NCBI GenBank assembly: GCA_016205905.1
Contig: JACQSP010000001.1
Location: 1 to 9,845 of the forward strand
From: Candidatus Woesearchaeota archaeon
GTDB lineage: Archaea; Nanobdellota; Nanobdellia; Woesearchaeales; DSVV01
Reading direction: 5' to 3'
Length of the DNA: 9,845 bases
The first letter of the stretch is position 1. The number at the start of each line of letters is the position of its first letter. Under the pieces are notes generated by a model. That model was not told the origin of the DNA, did no database searches, and worked only from the letters and a program-made list of their open reading frames with translations. The position numbers and the translations under genes were made by a program. Positions 1 to 6,572 of the stretch are shown one piece after another.

Positions 1-22
1 CAGTCCACCGTCACATGAAACT

Positions 23-106
23 GTTTAAAAGCTTGAAAGTCTGAAAGCTCGAAAGTTATCTGCGCAAAGCGCACTTTCAAGCTGTCAAGCTTTCTAACTT
101 TCAAAC
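23..106 (-). repeat. Long imperfect hairpin of GAAAG units downstream of the PEP-utilizing gene
   Basis: Arms 23-56 and 73-106 are 34 nt each and 27 positions pair by Watson-Crick rules. The loop holds a small GCGC-AAA-GCGC stem (62-65/69-72). Each arm is made of 8-9 bp units containing GAAAG (or CTTTC). Four of the seven mismatches are C-A on the plus strand, so they become G-U wobbles in a minus-strand transcript, giving about 31 of 34 pairs. That fits RNA from the same strand as the gene ending at 152, with the hairpin 45 nt beyond its stop. It could be a 3'-UTR structure, a terminator-like element or a copy of an interspersed repeat. Nothing else is recognisable in 1-151. Confidence 0.6.
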
Positions 107-151
107 ATTTTTTGTGAGACGTGTGGCTGCGCCTCGGAACTAAACAAATAA

Positions 152-1813
152 CTATTTAACAATCCTCACAACACCGTTTCCTGCATCTATCTCAAGAACA
201 TCGCCGTCTTTAATTAATTTTGTTGAAAACTTTGTGCCGACAACACAAGGAATATTAAGTTCTCTGGCAACAATTGACGAGTGAGAAGTCACGCCGCCCA
301 TATCTGTGACAATACCTGCGGATTTTTTCATCACAATGACAAATTCAGGTGTGGTAAACGAGGTTACAAGGATTTCGCCTTTTTGCATTTTATGGAAATC
401 TTTTGTCTCTAAAATTACTCTTGCCTTTCCTTTAATATAGCCGGGATTCCCGCATATGCCTATCAGTTTGTCTTTGCTTTCAGGCGCTTTCTCAATAATT
501 TTTCTTACTGCGTTTTCATCATCTTTGTCCAGAAAATTAACTTCTGTCTCTCCCTCTATATAACACGATTGATGATATCTTGCATTCAAAAACTTTTTTG
601 TGAATTTTTTTCTTGTGCTTTTTATGTTTTTTACCTTTATGTCATTTATCTTTCTTTTATTTTCTGTTTGGTTGTTTGTCAAAGCCAGCTCAGCTTCATT
701 AGGTGTAAGATAATTTGCCTGTGTAAGAGTTAATCCTAACCTTCTTCCAATTTCTTTCATCAAAAACTGCAAATGATAATGAGAAGTAGAGCAAACTTCT
801 TTCTTGATATCCATTGCAGCCATACATTTCTGCGCAGTTATGCAGTCATAAAATATTTTGTCGTCTATATCATACTCTTTTTTTATTGCCAATTGCTCTT
901 TCTTTAATTTCTTTGGCGCTTCAATAAGGATTTTCAGCTTTTCTTCTGGCGATATTTTATCATTTAATATTTCATTTAGCCTTTCTTTAAAATTATCTAA
1001 TGTCCACGGCTCGCCATTATAATCAACAGGCAACCATGCATATTCTTCAGCATGTTTTTCCAGCTTCTTCTTTACAATATTACCAATTACAATATCATCA
1101 TTTACAATACAATCAGCAACACCTTTTTTCTTTAGAAGTATAGCTATATCTTCTGTGGTATTTATGCTTCTTCTCTTCTCAAGCATATAATTCTTTTTTA
1201 CAAGGATAGCTATCTTAAGCAGCTCTTTTTCTTCCCTCACAACAAAAGAATCTATTGGGAAAGGCTGTTCAAGCACAGAAGGAATAGTTAAAAGACTGAA
1301 AACTTTGTTAAGCTTATCTTCATCTTTCAGAAGATTAATTAATCTTTCCTTAAGCTTTTTTTCAATAATATCTTTCAGAAGGTTTGGTGCAGGTTCGCTG
1401 TACATATAACTGGAAATGTATTCATCACAATACTTTTTGTATAATCCTGCAAGCTCTTTATCAGATAATTTAAACAGTTTTAAACCATCTTTTTTTATGC
1501 TTGATGTGAAATTAAGAAACATTTTTGCTCGCGGCTTAAGTTTAGCTATAAACTCGTCAATAATCTTTGGATTTTTTTGGTATAATGCAAATATCTTCTC
1601 TTTTGCATCATTCCAATTCTTCATTTCAATATGCCCTGCCCACATGCCATCATCAATAAGGACGACTAATTCTGCCAGAGGGAAACCTAAATATTTCTTC
1701 ATGAATTTATTGTACCCAGGCACAACAAGCAGGACAGGAAAGGGGCATATCTGCTTCTTGTAAACTAGGACATAATCTTTCAGGTTTAGGTTTGATATAA
1801 TTGACGCGCCCAT
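152..1813 (-). CDS. PEP-utilizing enzyme mobile (phosphohistidine swivel) domain protein
   Basis: A 553-residue protein whose last ~105 residues are a phosphohistidine swivel domain, as in PEP synthase, pyruvate phosphate dikinase and PTS enzyme I. It begins near GNPGYIKGKARV (residue ~455) and carries the catalytic-histidine signature GGVTSHSSIVAREL, with the predicted phospho-accepting His at about residue 511. In the family this His shuttles phosphate between two active sites. The N-terminal ~440 residues are lysine-rich and mostly helical in character. I see neither the ATP-grasp nucleotide-binding signature nor the PEP-binding TIM-barrel motifs, so it is not a complete PEP synthase or dikinase. 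The donor, acceptor and reaction are unknown. The ATG at 1813 has a TATA box about 38 nt upstream, leaving a very short leader. It follows the methyltransferase operon on the same strand but appears to have its own promoter. Confidence 0.8.
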   Translation of the reverse strand: MGASIISNLNLKDYVLVYKKQICPFPVLLVVPGYNKFMKKYLGFPLAELVVLIDDGMWAGHIEMKNWNDAKEKIFALYQKNPKIIDEFIAKLKPRAKMFLNFTSSIKKDGLKLFKLSDKELAGLYKKYCDEYISSYMYSEPAPNLLKDIIEKKLKERLINLLKDEDKLNKVFSLLTIPSVLEQPFPIDSFVVREEKELLKIAILVKKNYMLEKRRSINTTEDIAILLKKKGVADCIVNDDIVIGNIVKKKLEKHAEEYAWLPVDYNGEPWTLDNFKERLNEILNDKISPEEKLKILIEAPKKLKKEQLAIKKEYDIDDKIFYDCITAQKCMAAMDIKKEVCSTSHYHLQFLMKEIGRRLGLTLTQANYLTPNEAELALTNNQTENKRKINDIKVKNIKSTRKKFTKKFLNARYHQSCYIEGETEVNFLDKDDENAVRKIIEKAPESKDKLIGICGNPGYIKGKARVILETKDFHKMQKGEILVTSFTTPEFVIVMKKSAGIVTDMGGVTSHSSIVARELNIPCVVGTKFSTKLIKDGDVLEIDAGNGVVRIVK

Positions 1814-1846
1814 ATTTTCATCAAACTGTTTTAATAATCTTTCTTT

Positions 1847-1854
1847 TTTATAAA
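1847..1854 (-). promoter_or_regulatory. TATA box of the PEP-utilizing gene
   Basis: TTTATAAA on the minus strand, centred about 38 nt upstream of the ATG at 1813. Archaeal initiation ~26 nt downstream would leave a leader of roughly 10 nt. The surrounding 1814-1958 gap is very AT-rich and has a repeated TTTAATAATCTTT motif near 1829 and 1875. No other gene is seen there. Confidence 0.5.
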
Positions 1855-1958
1855 TTCTTCTTATAATTTTTCTGTTTAATAATCTTTTTTCACATTACTT
1901 CTTTTTGAATTTATCTTCTATTATTTGTACCTCATATTATAATTCTTATTTTTTTATA

Positions 1959-2795
1959 TTATCCCTTTTTGAATACAAACATCTTCAGATAACTGCAATA
2001 CTTAAATTTCTTGTCAATAAATTCAGTTACACATTTAAAATTATTATTTTCCAGCAATGATACAAACTCTTTTTCTGGATAAATTGTATTGATTATGTTA
2101 TTCCTAAATTTGATTATCAATTCATATTCCTCTTTGTTAAGCAGCCCTTCTTTGAAATCTGCATTAATCAATTCAAAATTCTTTTTTGCATCATATTGAT
2201 AAGTTTTATTATTAAAACATTCTTGTTTATATGTCCAGAATCTTAGCTCCATAAAAAGATCCTGCCAGCAGATTTCTTTGTTTCTGAATGCTTTAATTAA
2301 TCCATGTTTTTCTTTTGGTTTAAATGTATCTGTCCAAACAACTTGGCGTGTAACAAAATAACCTCCTTTTGCAATAACTTTTGATAATATTTCTGCTAGT
2401 TTTTCATTATCTTCTGTTGTTGCCAGATTTATGAATGGCGCATCGCCTAAAACAATGTCAAAAAGATTAAAAAACTCACTTTTCTTATCCATCTCCAGCC
2501 AATCTCCAATTATGACTTTATCGCGTGGATTATTCTTATTTTTCATTATCTCTGAAAGTTTTTCTGCAACATCTTTGTTTAATTCGACAGAACAGCAGTT
2601 GAACCCATTGTCTAATGCAATGTCTCTTAATTCAGGTGTGGCTCCGAGTATTAACATATTTCTTCTTTTAGATATTTTCTTTACTTCAGCCAAATATTTT
2701 CCATAAAACTTAAGTTCTGCTTGTGTTGGAACTCGAGGCGGCCCTCTTATTTCTTCGCATGCTTTAATAACTTTTACATCCCACGCTTGTTTCAC
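1959..2795 (-). CDS. SAM-methyltransferase-fold protein, divergent third paralog
   Basis: A 278-residue class I methyltransferase-like protein. A beta-strand plus glycine loop, MLILGATPELRD (residues ~47-58), occupies the place of SAM motif I. An acidic position follows (SVELN, ~69-73), then GDWLEMD (98-104) and a motif IV-like strand FDIVLGDAPF (112-121). The LGATPE element and the C-terminal layout (GLLNKEEYE followed by a conserved final strand) match the two genes upstream, so it is a paralog. It lacks their N-terminal DFVHYWK segment and is much more divergent. The start is GTG at 2795, overlapping the preceding stop as GTGA and preceded by GGGGAAG, which fits translational coupling. Substrate unknown; a small-molecule, RNA or protein target cannot be told apart from sequence alone. 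Confidence 0.75.
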   Translation of the reverse strand: MKQAWDVKVIKACEEIRGPPRVPTQAELKFYGKYLAEVKKISKRRNMLILGATPELRDIALDNGFNCCSVELNKDVAEKLSEIMKNKNNPRDKVIIGDWLEMDKKSEFFNLFDIVLGDAPFINLATTEDNEKLAEILSKVIAKGGYFVTRQVVWTDTFKPKEKHGLIKAFRNKEICWQDLFMELRFWTYKQECFNNKTYQYDAKKNFELINADFKEGLLNKEEYELIIKFRNNIINTIYPEKEFVSLLENNNFKCVTEFIDKKFKYCSYLKMFVFKKG

Positions 2796-3745
2796 TTTAC
2801 TTCCCCATTCTTCACTGTTTTTTTCACCAACACATGAAACGGCAGCATATTTTTAAGGTATGGCTCTGCGCCAAAAAAAGTTTCTTTAATTGTGAAAAAT
2901 TGTTTAAGCATTTTATTAAGTTCTTCCCTTTCAGGAACATAAACTTTAAATTCTCTGTTTTCCATTGACCACTTACTGAACTCTTCTAATTCTTTGCTGG
3001 TGATAATGCCTTTTTCATGCAGTTTTTTTATCTCTGTCCATATATCTTTGAACACACAAAACCCTAGGTTATAATTATATACAGCCATCACCAAATGTCT
3101 AAACGTCCACGTGTAAAGCGGCTTTCCGTTTGCCTCTTTTCTGTATTCTTCAATTACTTTTTCGCCAGTCCATCTTTCATTAAGTTCTCTTACAAAAGTT
3201 CTCGGCATGAAAAAGCCGTCATCTTTTAGCAGGTTGCATACATTGGCATATAATATCAAGTGATTATTCTTCATGACGACATTCAAAGCATTGTCAGCGA
3301 GAATAATGTCGTATTTTTTGTATTTCTTGTTAAAGTGGCTTGTGTCGTATTTATCATGGTTCTCATTAAGGCAATTTTCAGTTGGTATTGTCATCAGCCA
3401 ATTGCCCTCGATAAATTTTTCTTTTGGCTTGTTTTTAACTTCTTGGCCAAGATATTCATAATTATACCTGCTGAAATCAAATAAAGTGACAGGAATATCC
3501 ATCTCACCGCATAATTGCCTGTATTCTGGTGTTGCGCCCATCACAAGAATTTTTACTAAATGTTTTTTGCCTGAACCATATTTTTTTATTTTTTCTTCAA
3601 TCTTGTTTCTTATAAATTCTTTTTCTGACAAAGAAATTCTTGAAGGCGCAAGATAATATTTCCAATAATGTACAAAATCATCTGTCCAGTTATGCTTTTC
3701 TTCTTTTTGTTTAAGTTCTGGTTTCTGTATATCTTCTTGTTTCAT
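2792..3745 (-). CDS. SAM-methyltransferase-fold protein, second paralog
   Basis: A 317-residue close paralog of the gene at 3807-4682. Shared blocks in order are DFVHYWK (23-29), MGATPEYR in the SAM-binding loop (69-76), VTLFDFSRYNYEYL (86-99), EKFIEGNWL (109-117), ILADNALNVVMKN (148-160), then WTGEKVIEEYRKE and a conserved AEPYL block near the end. Unlike its neighbour it has about 20 extra residues (NCLNENHDKYDTSHFNKKYK) between the GNWL block and the LADN strand, rich in Asn, Lys and Tyr. Long stretches are also nearly identical at the DNA level, as expected of a tandem duplication. The ATG at 3745 has no obvious Shine-Dalgarno sequence. The 61-bp gap after the previous gene shows no promoter of its own. 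Probable methyltransferase, substrate unknown. Confidence 0.78.
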   Translation of the reverse strand: MKQEDIQKPELKQKEEKHNWTDDFVHYWKYYLAPSRISLSEKEFIRNKIEEKIKKYGSGKKHLVKILVMGATPEYRQLCGEMDIPVTLFDFSRYNYEYLGQEVKNKPKEKFIEGNWLMTIPTENCLNENHDKYDTSHFNKKYKKYDIILADNALNVVMKNNHLILYANVCNLLKDDGFFMPRTFVRELNERWTGEKVIEEYRKEANGKPLYTWTFRHLVMAVYNYNLGFCVFKDIWTEIKKLHEKGIITSKELEEFSKWSMENREFKVYVPEREELNKMLKQFFTIKETFFGAEPYLKNMLPFHVLVKKTVKNGEVK

Positions 3746-3806
3746 TTTTTCAAAATTATTGTTTTGCTCTTTAGTTTTGGGTAGGAATCTTGTTTTCTCT
3801 TTTCAA

Positions 3807-4682
3807 CTATTTTTTCACCAGCACATGCAGTGAAAGTTTTCCTTTTAAATATGGCTCTGTGCCAAAAAATATTTCTTTGATAAAAAAGAATTGCTTCAAC
3901 ATTTTGTCAAGATCTTCTCTTAAAGGAATATGAAACTTAAACTCGCGATTAAGAGAAATATTTCTGCATATCTCAAGTTCTTCATCTGTCAGGAGCCCTT
4001 TATCATGAAGAGAGCTTACTACTTTCCATACCTCTTTTAACACTACAAATTCTTTTTTGGAATCATACGCAGAGAGGTAAAAATTCCTAATTACCCATGT
4101 ATAAAATGGCTTCTTACTTCCTTCTTTTCTGTATTCTTCAATTACTTTTTCGCCTGTCCAGTGCTCGTCTTTATCTCTTATATATGTTCTGGGCATAAAA
4201 AGTCCTTCTTTTTTTAGTGTATTCGAAATGTTTTTAAGAAGAGTAGGTATATCATTTCTCATAACCACATCTAACACATTATCTGCGAGAACAACGTCAA
4301 ACTTCTCTTCAGGTATTGTCGTCAGCCAGTTGCCCTCGATAAACTTTTCTTTTGGCTTGTTATTGACTTCTGCTGCCAAATACTCATAATTATATCTTTT
4401 GAAATCAAACAGAGTAACAGGAATTTCTAATTCGCCGCATAAATTTCTGTATTCTGGCGTTGCTCCCAGCACAAGAACCTTGATGTCATCTTTCTTTCCT
4501 CCTGCCTTTTCTATTTGTGCTATCTTTTCCAAAATTTTCTTTTTGATGAGCCTTAAATCAGACGGAGATGCTCTTGCCGGCACTTTATAATTTTTCCAGT
4601 AATGGACAAAATCACTGCTCCAGTCTTTTGTTGCAGGTTTTGCCGAGGTTTTTGTGCTCTCCTTATTTTCTTTCTTTTTCAT
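3807..4682 (-). CDS. SAM-methyltransferase-fold protein, first paralog
   Basis: A 291-residue protein with a Lys/Thr/Ser-rich start (1-20), then DFVHYWK (24-30), VLVLGATPEYR as the SAM-loop equivalent (69-79), VTLFDFKRYNYEYL (89-102), FIEGNWL (114-120) and FDVVLADNVLDVV (128-140) as motif IV equivalent, followed by WTGEKVIEEYRKE. The pattern resembles a class I Rossmann methyltransferase, but motif I is GATPE rather than the usual GxGxG. Activity is therefore an inference from fold. A GGAAGAG ribosome-binding site precedes the ATG at 4682. It lies 32 bp downstream of the METTL5-like gene and 61 bp upstream of its closest paralog, consistent with one operon. Substrate unknown. Confidence 0.78.
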   Translation of the reverse strand: MKKKENKESTKTSAKPATKDWSSDFVHYWKNYKVPARASPSDLRLIKKKILEKIAQIEKAGGKKDDIKVLVLGATPEYRNLCGELEIPVTLFDFKRYNYEYLAAEVNNKPKEKFIEGNWLTTIPEEKFDVVLADNVLDVVMRNDIPTLLKNISNTLKKEGLFMPRTYIRDKDEHWTGEKVIEEYRKEGSKKPFYTWVIRNFYLSAYDSKKEFVVLKEVWKVVSSLHDKGLLTDEELEICRNISLNREFKFHIPLREDLDKMLKQFFFIKEIFFGTEPYLKGKLSLHVLVKK

Positions 4683-4714
4683 ATTCTCTTCCTTTGTAAA
4701 CCTATTTTCTTTTC

Positions 4715-5506
4715 TTATTTTTTCTCTAAATTTTCTTCCTCTGCTGGCATATCTTCTTTATCTTTCGCTTCTTCATTTTGCATGTTTTCTTCATCTGTGA
4801 ATATATCCCCTTTTTCTTTATATTCGTTTTTTTCTATATTTCCACCTTTTTTGTGTATATCTGTTCCTATACTCTTTTCAATTCTCCAGCATCCAACCTC
4901 AACTCTCTCAATTTTCTTTTTATGAAATTTCATTGTGGCTTTTAATGGAAAATTAAATGCATCAATCTGTTTTGGAATAAAATTATTGTCTCTGCAGAAG
5001 GTTTCAATAAATTTTTTTGTAGCTGTTTTGTGGAATGAATAAATTACAGGCGCGACACCAAATGCTTTCTCCAAGAATAATCTGTCTATATGTTTTTCTT
5101 TTGTGCCAAAAGGAGGATTCTGAATAACAACATCAGCATGCAGGCTCATAAAATACTCTTTATTTATTTCTTCTATTGTCTTATGGATGACTTTGTACCT
5201 GTTTCTCTTGATTGGTGGGTTATTAAAATTTTCAATATTCTCTCTTAAAACATCCAGCACTTCCCTGTCTATATCAAGAAAATAAACAAACTTTGCGCCT
5301 AATAATAATGCGCCTATGCCGAGAATACCTGTTCCGCTGCCTAAATCTGCAATTACTTTATCCTGAATATCGCCGTTCATATACGCTGTCCATAAGACTG
5401 CAGCTGCTATTTCGCTGTCAGTTGGATATTGCTCAAGCTTAACTTTTGCTTTGGAAAATACATTAAGCTTGCTTAATTCGATTGCAAGAGATGATTTTGT
5501 GTGCAT
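4715..5506 (-). CDS. METTL5-like RNA N6-adenine methylase (COG2263 type) with charged tail
   Basis: A 263-residue predicted RNA methylase. LEQYPT (24-29) is the family's N-terminal signature, IADLGSGTGILGIGA (52-66) is the SAM-binding motif I, FLDID (76-80) carries the acidic motif II residue, and IQNPPFGTK (128-136) holds the NPPF catalytic motif of N6-adenine methylases. The family methylates rRNA; the eukaryotic member modifies 18S rRNA. The core ends near VGCWRIEK (204-211), and family members in archaea usually stop about there. Here a further ~52 residues follow, first lysine/glycine-rich and then very acidic (many Glu/Asp), probably disordered. It is the first gene of a four-gene operon with the three methyltransferase-fold paralogs. 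The ATG at 5506 lies about 29 nt from a TATA-like element. Confidence 0.88.
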   Translation of the reverse strand: MHTKSSLAIELSKLNVFSKAKVKLEQYPTDSEIAAAVLWTAYMNGDIQDKVIADLGSGTGILGIGALLLGAKFVYFLDIDREVLDVLRENIENFNNPPIKRNRYKVIHKTIEEINKEYFMSLHADVVIQNPPFGTKEKHIDRLFLEKAFGVAPVIYSFHKTATKKFIETFCRDNNFIPKQIDAFNFPLKATMKFHKKKIERVEVGCWRIEKSIGTDIHKKGGNIEKNEYKEKGDIFTDEENMQNEEAKDKEDMPAEEENLEKK

Positions 5507-5528
5507 AAGGCGAGAATAATTTTAGGTG

Positions 5529-5541
5529 TTTTAATATTTTG
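5529..5541 (-). promoter_or_regulatory. Putative promoter of the METTL5-like/methyltransferase operon
   Basis: AAAATATTAAAAC on the minus strand is centred about 29 nt upstream of the ATG at 5506, the same spacing as better TATA boxes in this window. The match to a TATA box is mediocre, and a second AT-rich element (GATATAAACTG) lies further upstream near 5565. Confidence 0.35.
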
Positions 5542-5624
5542 CTGTTAGAGTGGATAAATACAGTTTATATCTAGCAAATTACAACAAATTCAGATAATTA
5601 CTTTTGTTATCTTTTATATTTCAA

Positions 5625-5987
5625 TCACGCTTCAATTTTTTCTCTTGTAAACATATCTATTGATAGTTTGCAAGTTACTCGTGGAATCTTTTTATTATCC
5701 TTTTCTGTTATATTTATTAGTCCTATTCCTTCAAGATATTTTATATTTCTAAAGACTACTTCATAAGGCTTATCTAATTCTTTGGCAAGCTGATATATAT
5801 TTTTAATATTATTTTTATAAATCCTCTGCAGCAGCTTTATTCTTTCAGGACTAAACACTTTACTAAATGTCTGCGGTGTCATTATTATTCCTTTTTCAGG
5901 TTTATTGAGAGTTCCTTTGGCTATTTTTTCATTCATCTCTTTATTATACTGGCTTATTGACTCGACAACTTTAATTTTACAATTCAT
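5625..5987 (-). CDS. Winged-helix DNA-binding protein, HVO_A0114-like, probable antitoxin or autoregulator
   Basis: A 120-residue protein from the ATG at 5987. That ATG starts one base after the previous stop (TAACATG), with GGAG nine bases upstream, so I prefer it. In-frame ATGs at 5996 and 6017 would extend it to 130 residues and overlap the preceding gene. Residues ~46-92 form a winged helix: SPERIKLLQRI, then NIYQLAKELDK and a recognition helix VVFRNIKYLEGIGLI. This order is typical of the HVO_A0114/COG4190 regulators found as second genes of archaeal toxin-antitoxin-like pairs. The C-terminus carries a short beta-wing (IPRVTCKLSI). It is probably co-transcribed with the interrupted gene 5989-6415 and may bind the dyad at 6430-6448. 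The antitoxin role is inferred from layout. Confidence 0.68.
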   Translation of the reverse strand: MNCKIKVVESISQYNKEMNEKIAKGTLNKPEKGIIMTPQTFSKVFSPERIKLLQRIYKNNIKNIYQLAKELDKPYEVVFRNIKYLEGIGLINITEKDNKKIPRVTCKLSIDMFTREKIEA

Positions 5988-5988
5988 G

Positions 5989-6415
5989 TTAATCATCTCC
6001 AAAGTTAATATGTTCATTAAATTTTTCCTGTAATATTCTTGTGCTGATTTCTTTTATTGCCTTATCAGCCTCTTGAAAAGTAATATCAATTCTTTTAACT
6101 TCTTCTTTTTTGTAAGTATGAACATGGCTACCCTTTTGGCTTTCATGCATATATAGTAAGTGACGTAAATTTTTATACAAATCGTGTCACTTACTATATT
6201 TGTCGGACATAACAAATGTGTAAATATTTATGTCCGACATTATAATTATCAATTCTGCAGATTTCTATCCATTGTTCTCCATCAAAGTAGAGCATCTGAA
6301 GCGCCCATTTCATCAGTTCTGGATATTCTTCAGGTGATTCTCTTTTCATAAGCGTTTTAACGAGCCGTATATTTTCACCATAAAACTCATTTAAACCATC
6401 AATTAATGTCTTCAT
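5989..6415 (-). pseudogene. Small toxin-like gene split by a 91-bp two-hairpin insertion
   Basis: Two ORF pieces make one protein when the insertion is removed. Codons 1-58 (6415-6242) end in WIEICRIDNY; after 6151-6241 is skipped, reading resumes at ATG 6150 with MHESQKGSHVHTYKKEEVK and runs 53 residues to the stop at 5989, giving a 111-residue protein. As the DNA stands, the first piece runs into a TAG inside the insertion (73 residues), and the second lies in a +1-shifted frame, open from a TTG at 6180 or the ATG at 6150. Both halves are otherwise free of stops. The GSHVHTY histidine pair and an acidic C-terminal helix are visible. With the winged-helix gene directly downstream, the intact protein was probably the effector of a toxin-antitoxin-type pair. 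Family assignment is uncertain. Translational bypass of the insert cannot be excluded. Confidence 0.65.
6151..6241. mobile_element. 91-bp element of two adjacent hairpins inserted in a gene
   Basis: Two perfect inverted repeats lie side by side: 6151-6164 with 6186-6199 (14 bp, arm ATATAGTAAGTGAC, 21-nt loop) and 6201-6212 with 6228-6239 (12 bp, arm TGTCGGACATAA, 15-nt loop). The element has no coding capacity. Removing 91 bp restores a continuous reading frame. TATA occurs at both junctions (6241-6244 and 6150-6153), so there is either a 4-bp target duplication or simple microhomology. Two subterminal palindromes without long terminal inverted repeats recall palindrome-associated derivatives of IS200/IS605 elements. 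It also contains a TATA-like TATAAAAA (minus strand, 6170-6177) that could drive the downstream regulator. Confidence 0.6.
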
Positions 6416-6429
6416 TTAATTTCCCACTA

Positions 6430-6456
6430 TATGATTTATCAAGTCATATATTTAAA
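6430..6456 (-). promoter_or_regulatory. TATA box and overlapping dyad operator of the toxin-antitoxin-like module
   Basis: The minus strand has TTTAAATATA (6447-6456), centred about 35 nt upstream of the ATG at 6415. Overlapping its downstream side, 6430-6448 reads TATGATTTATCAAGTCATA, a dyad of form TATGAnTTnnnAAnTCATA. A repressor bound there would block initiation, as expected for autoregulation by the winged-helix product. Confidence 0.5.
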
Positions 6457-6572
6457 TCTTTCGGTTTTATAGTCAATCAACTTAATTTTTAGGTGATTTA
6501 AGCATAACAATGCACTAACTCCTTTTGTGGGTAACTATATCACTCACAAATTTAAGAAATTTTTTATCACAA

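Noticed and set aside
1416..1763. Plus-strand ORF of 115 codons opposite the PEP-utilizing gene
   Set aside because: Antisense to a gene with clear domain motifs; composition is that of a reverse-complement shadow and no family or promoter is seen.
4602..4925. Plus-strand ORF of 107 codons rich in Phe/Ser
   Set aside because: It is the complement of the Lys/Glu-rich ends of two real genes, which produces open Phe/Ser-rich frames.
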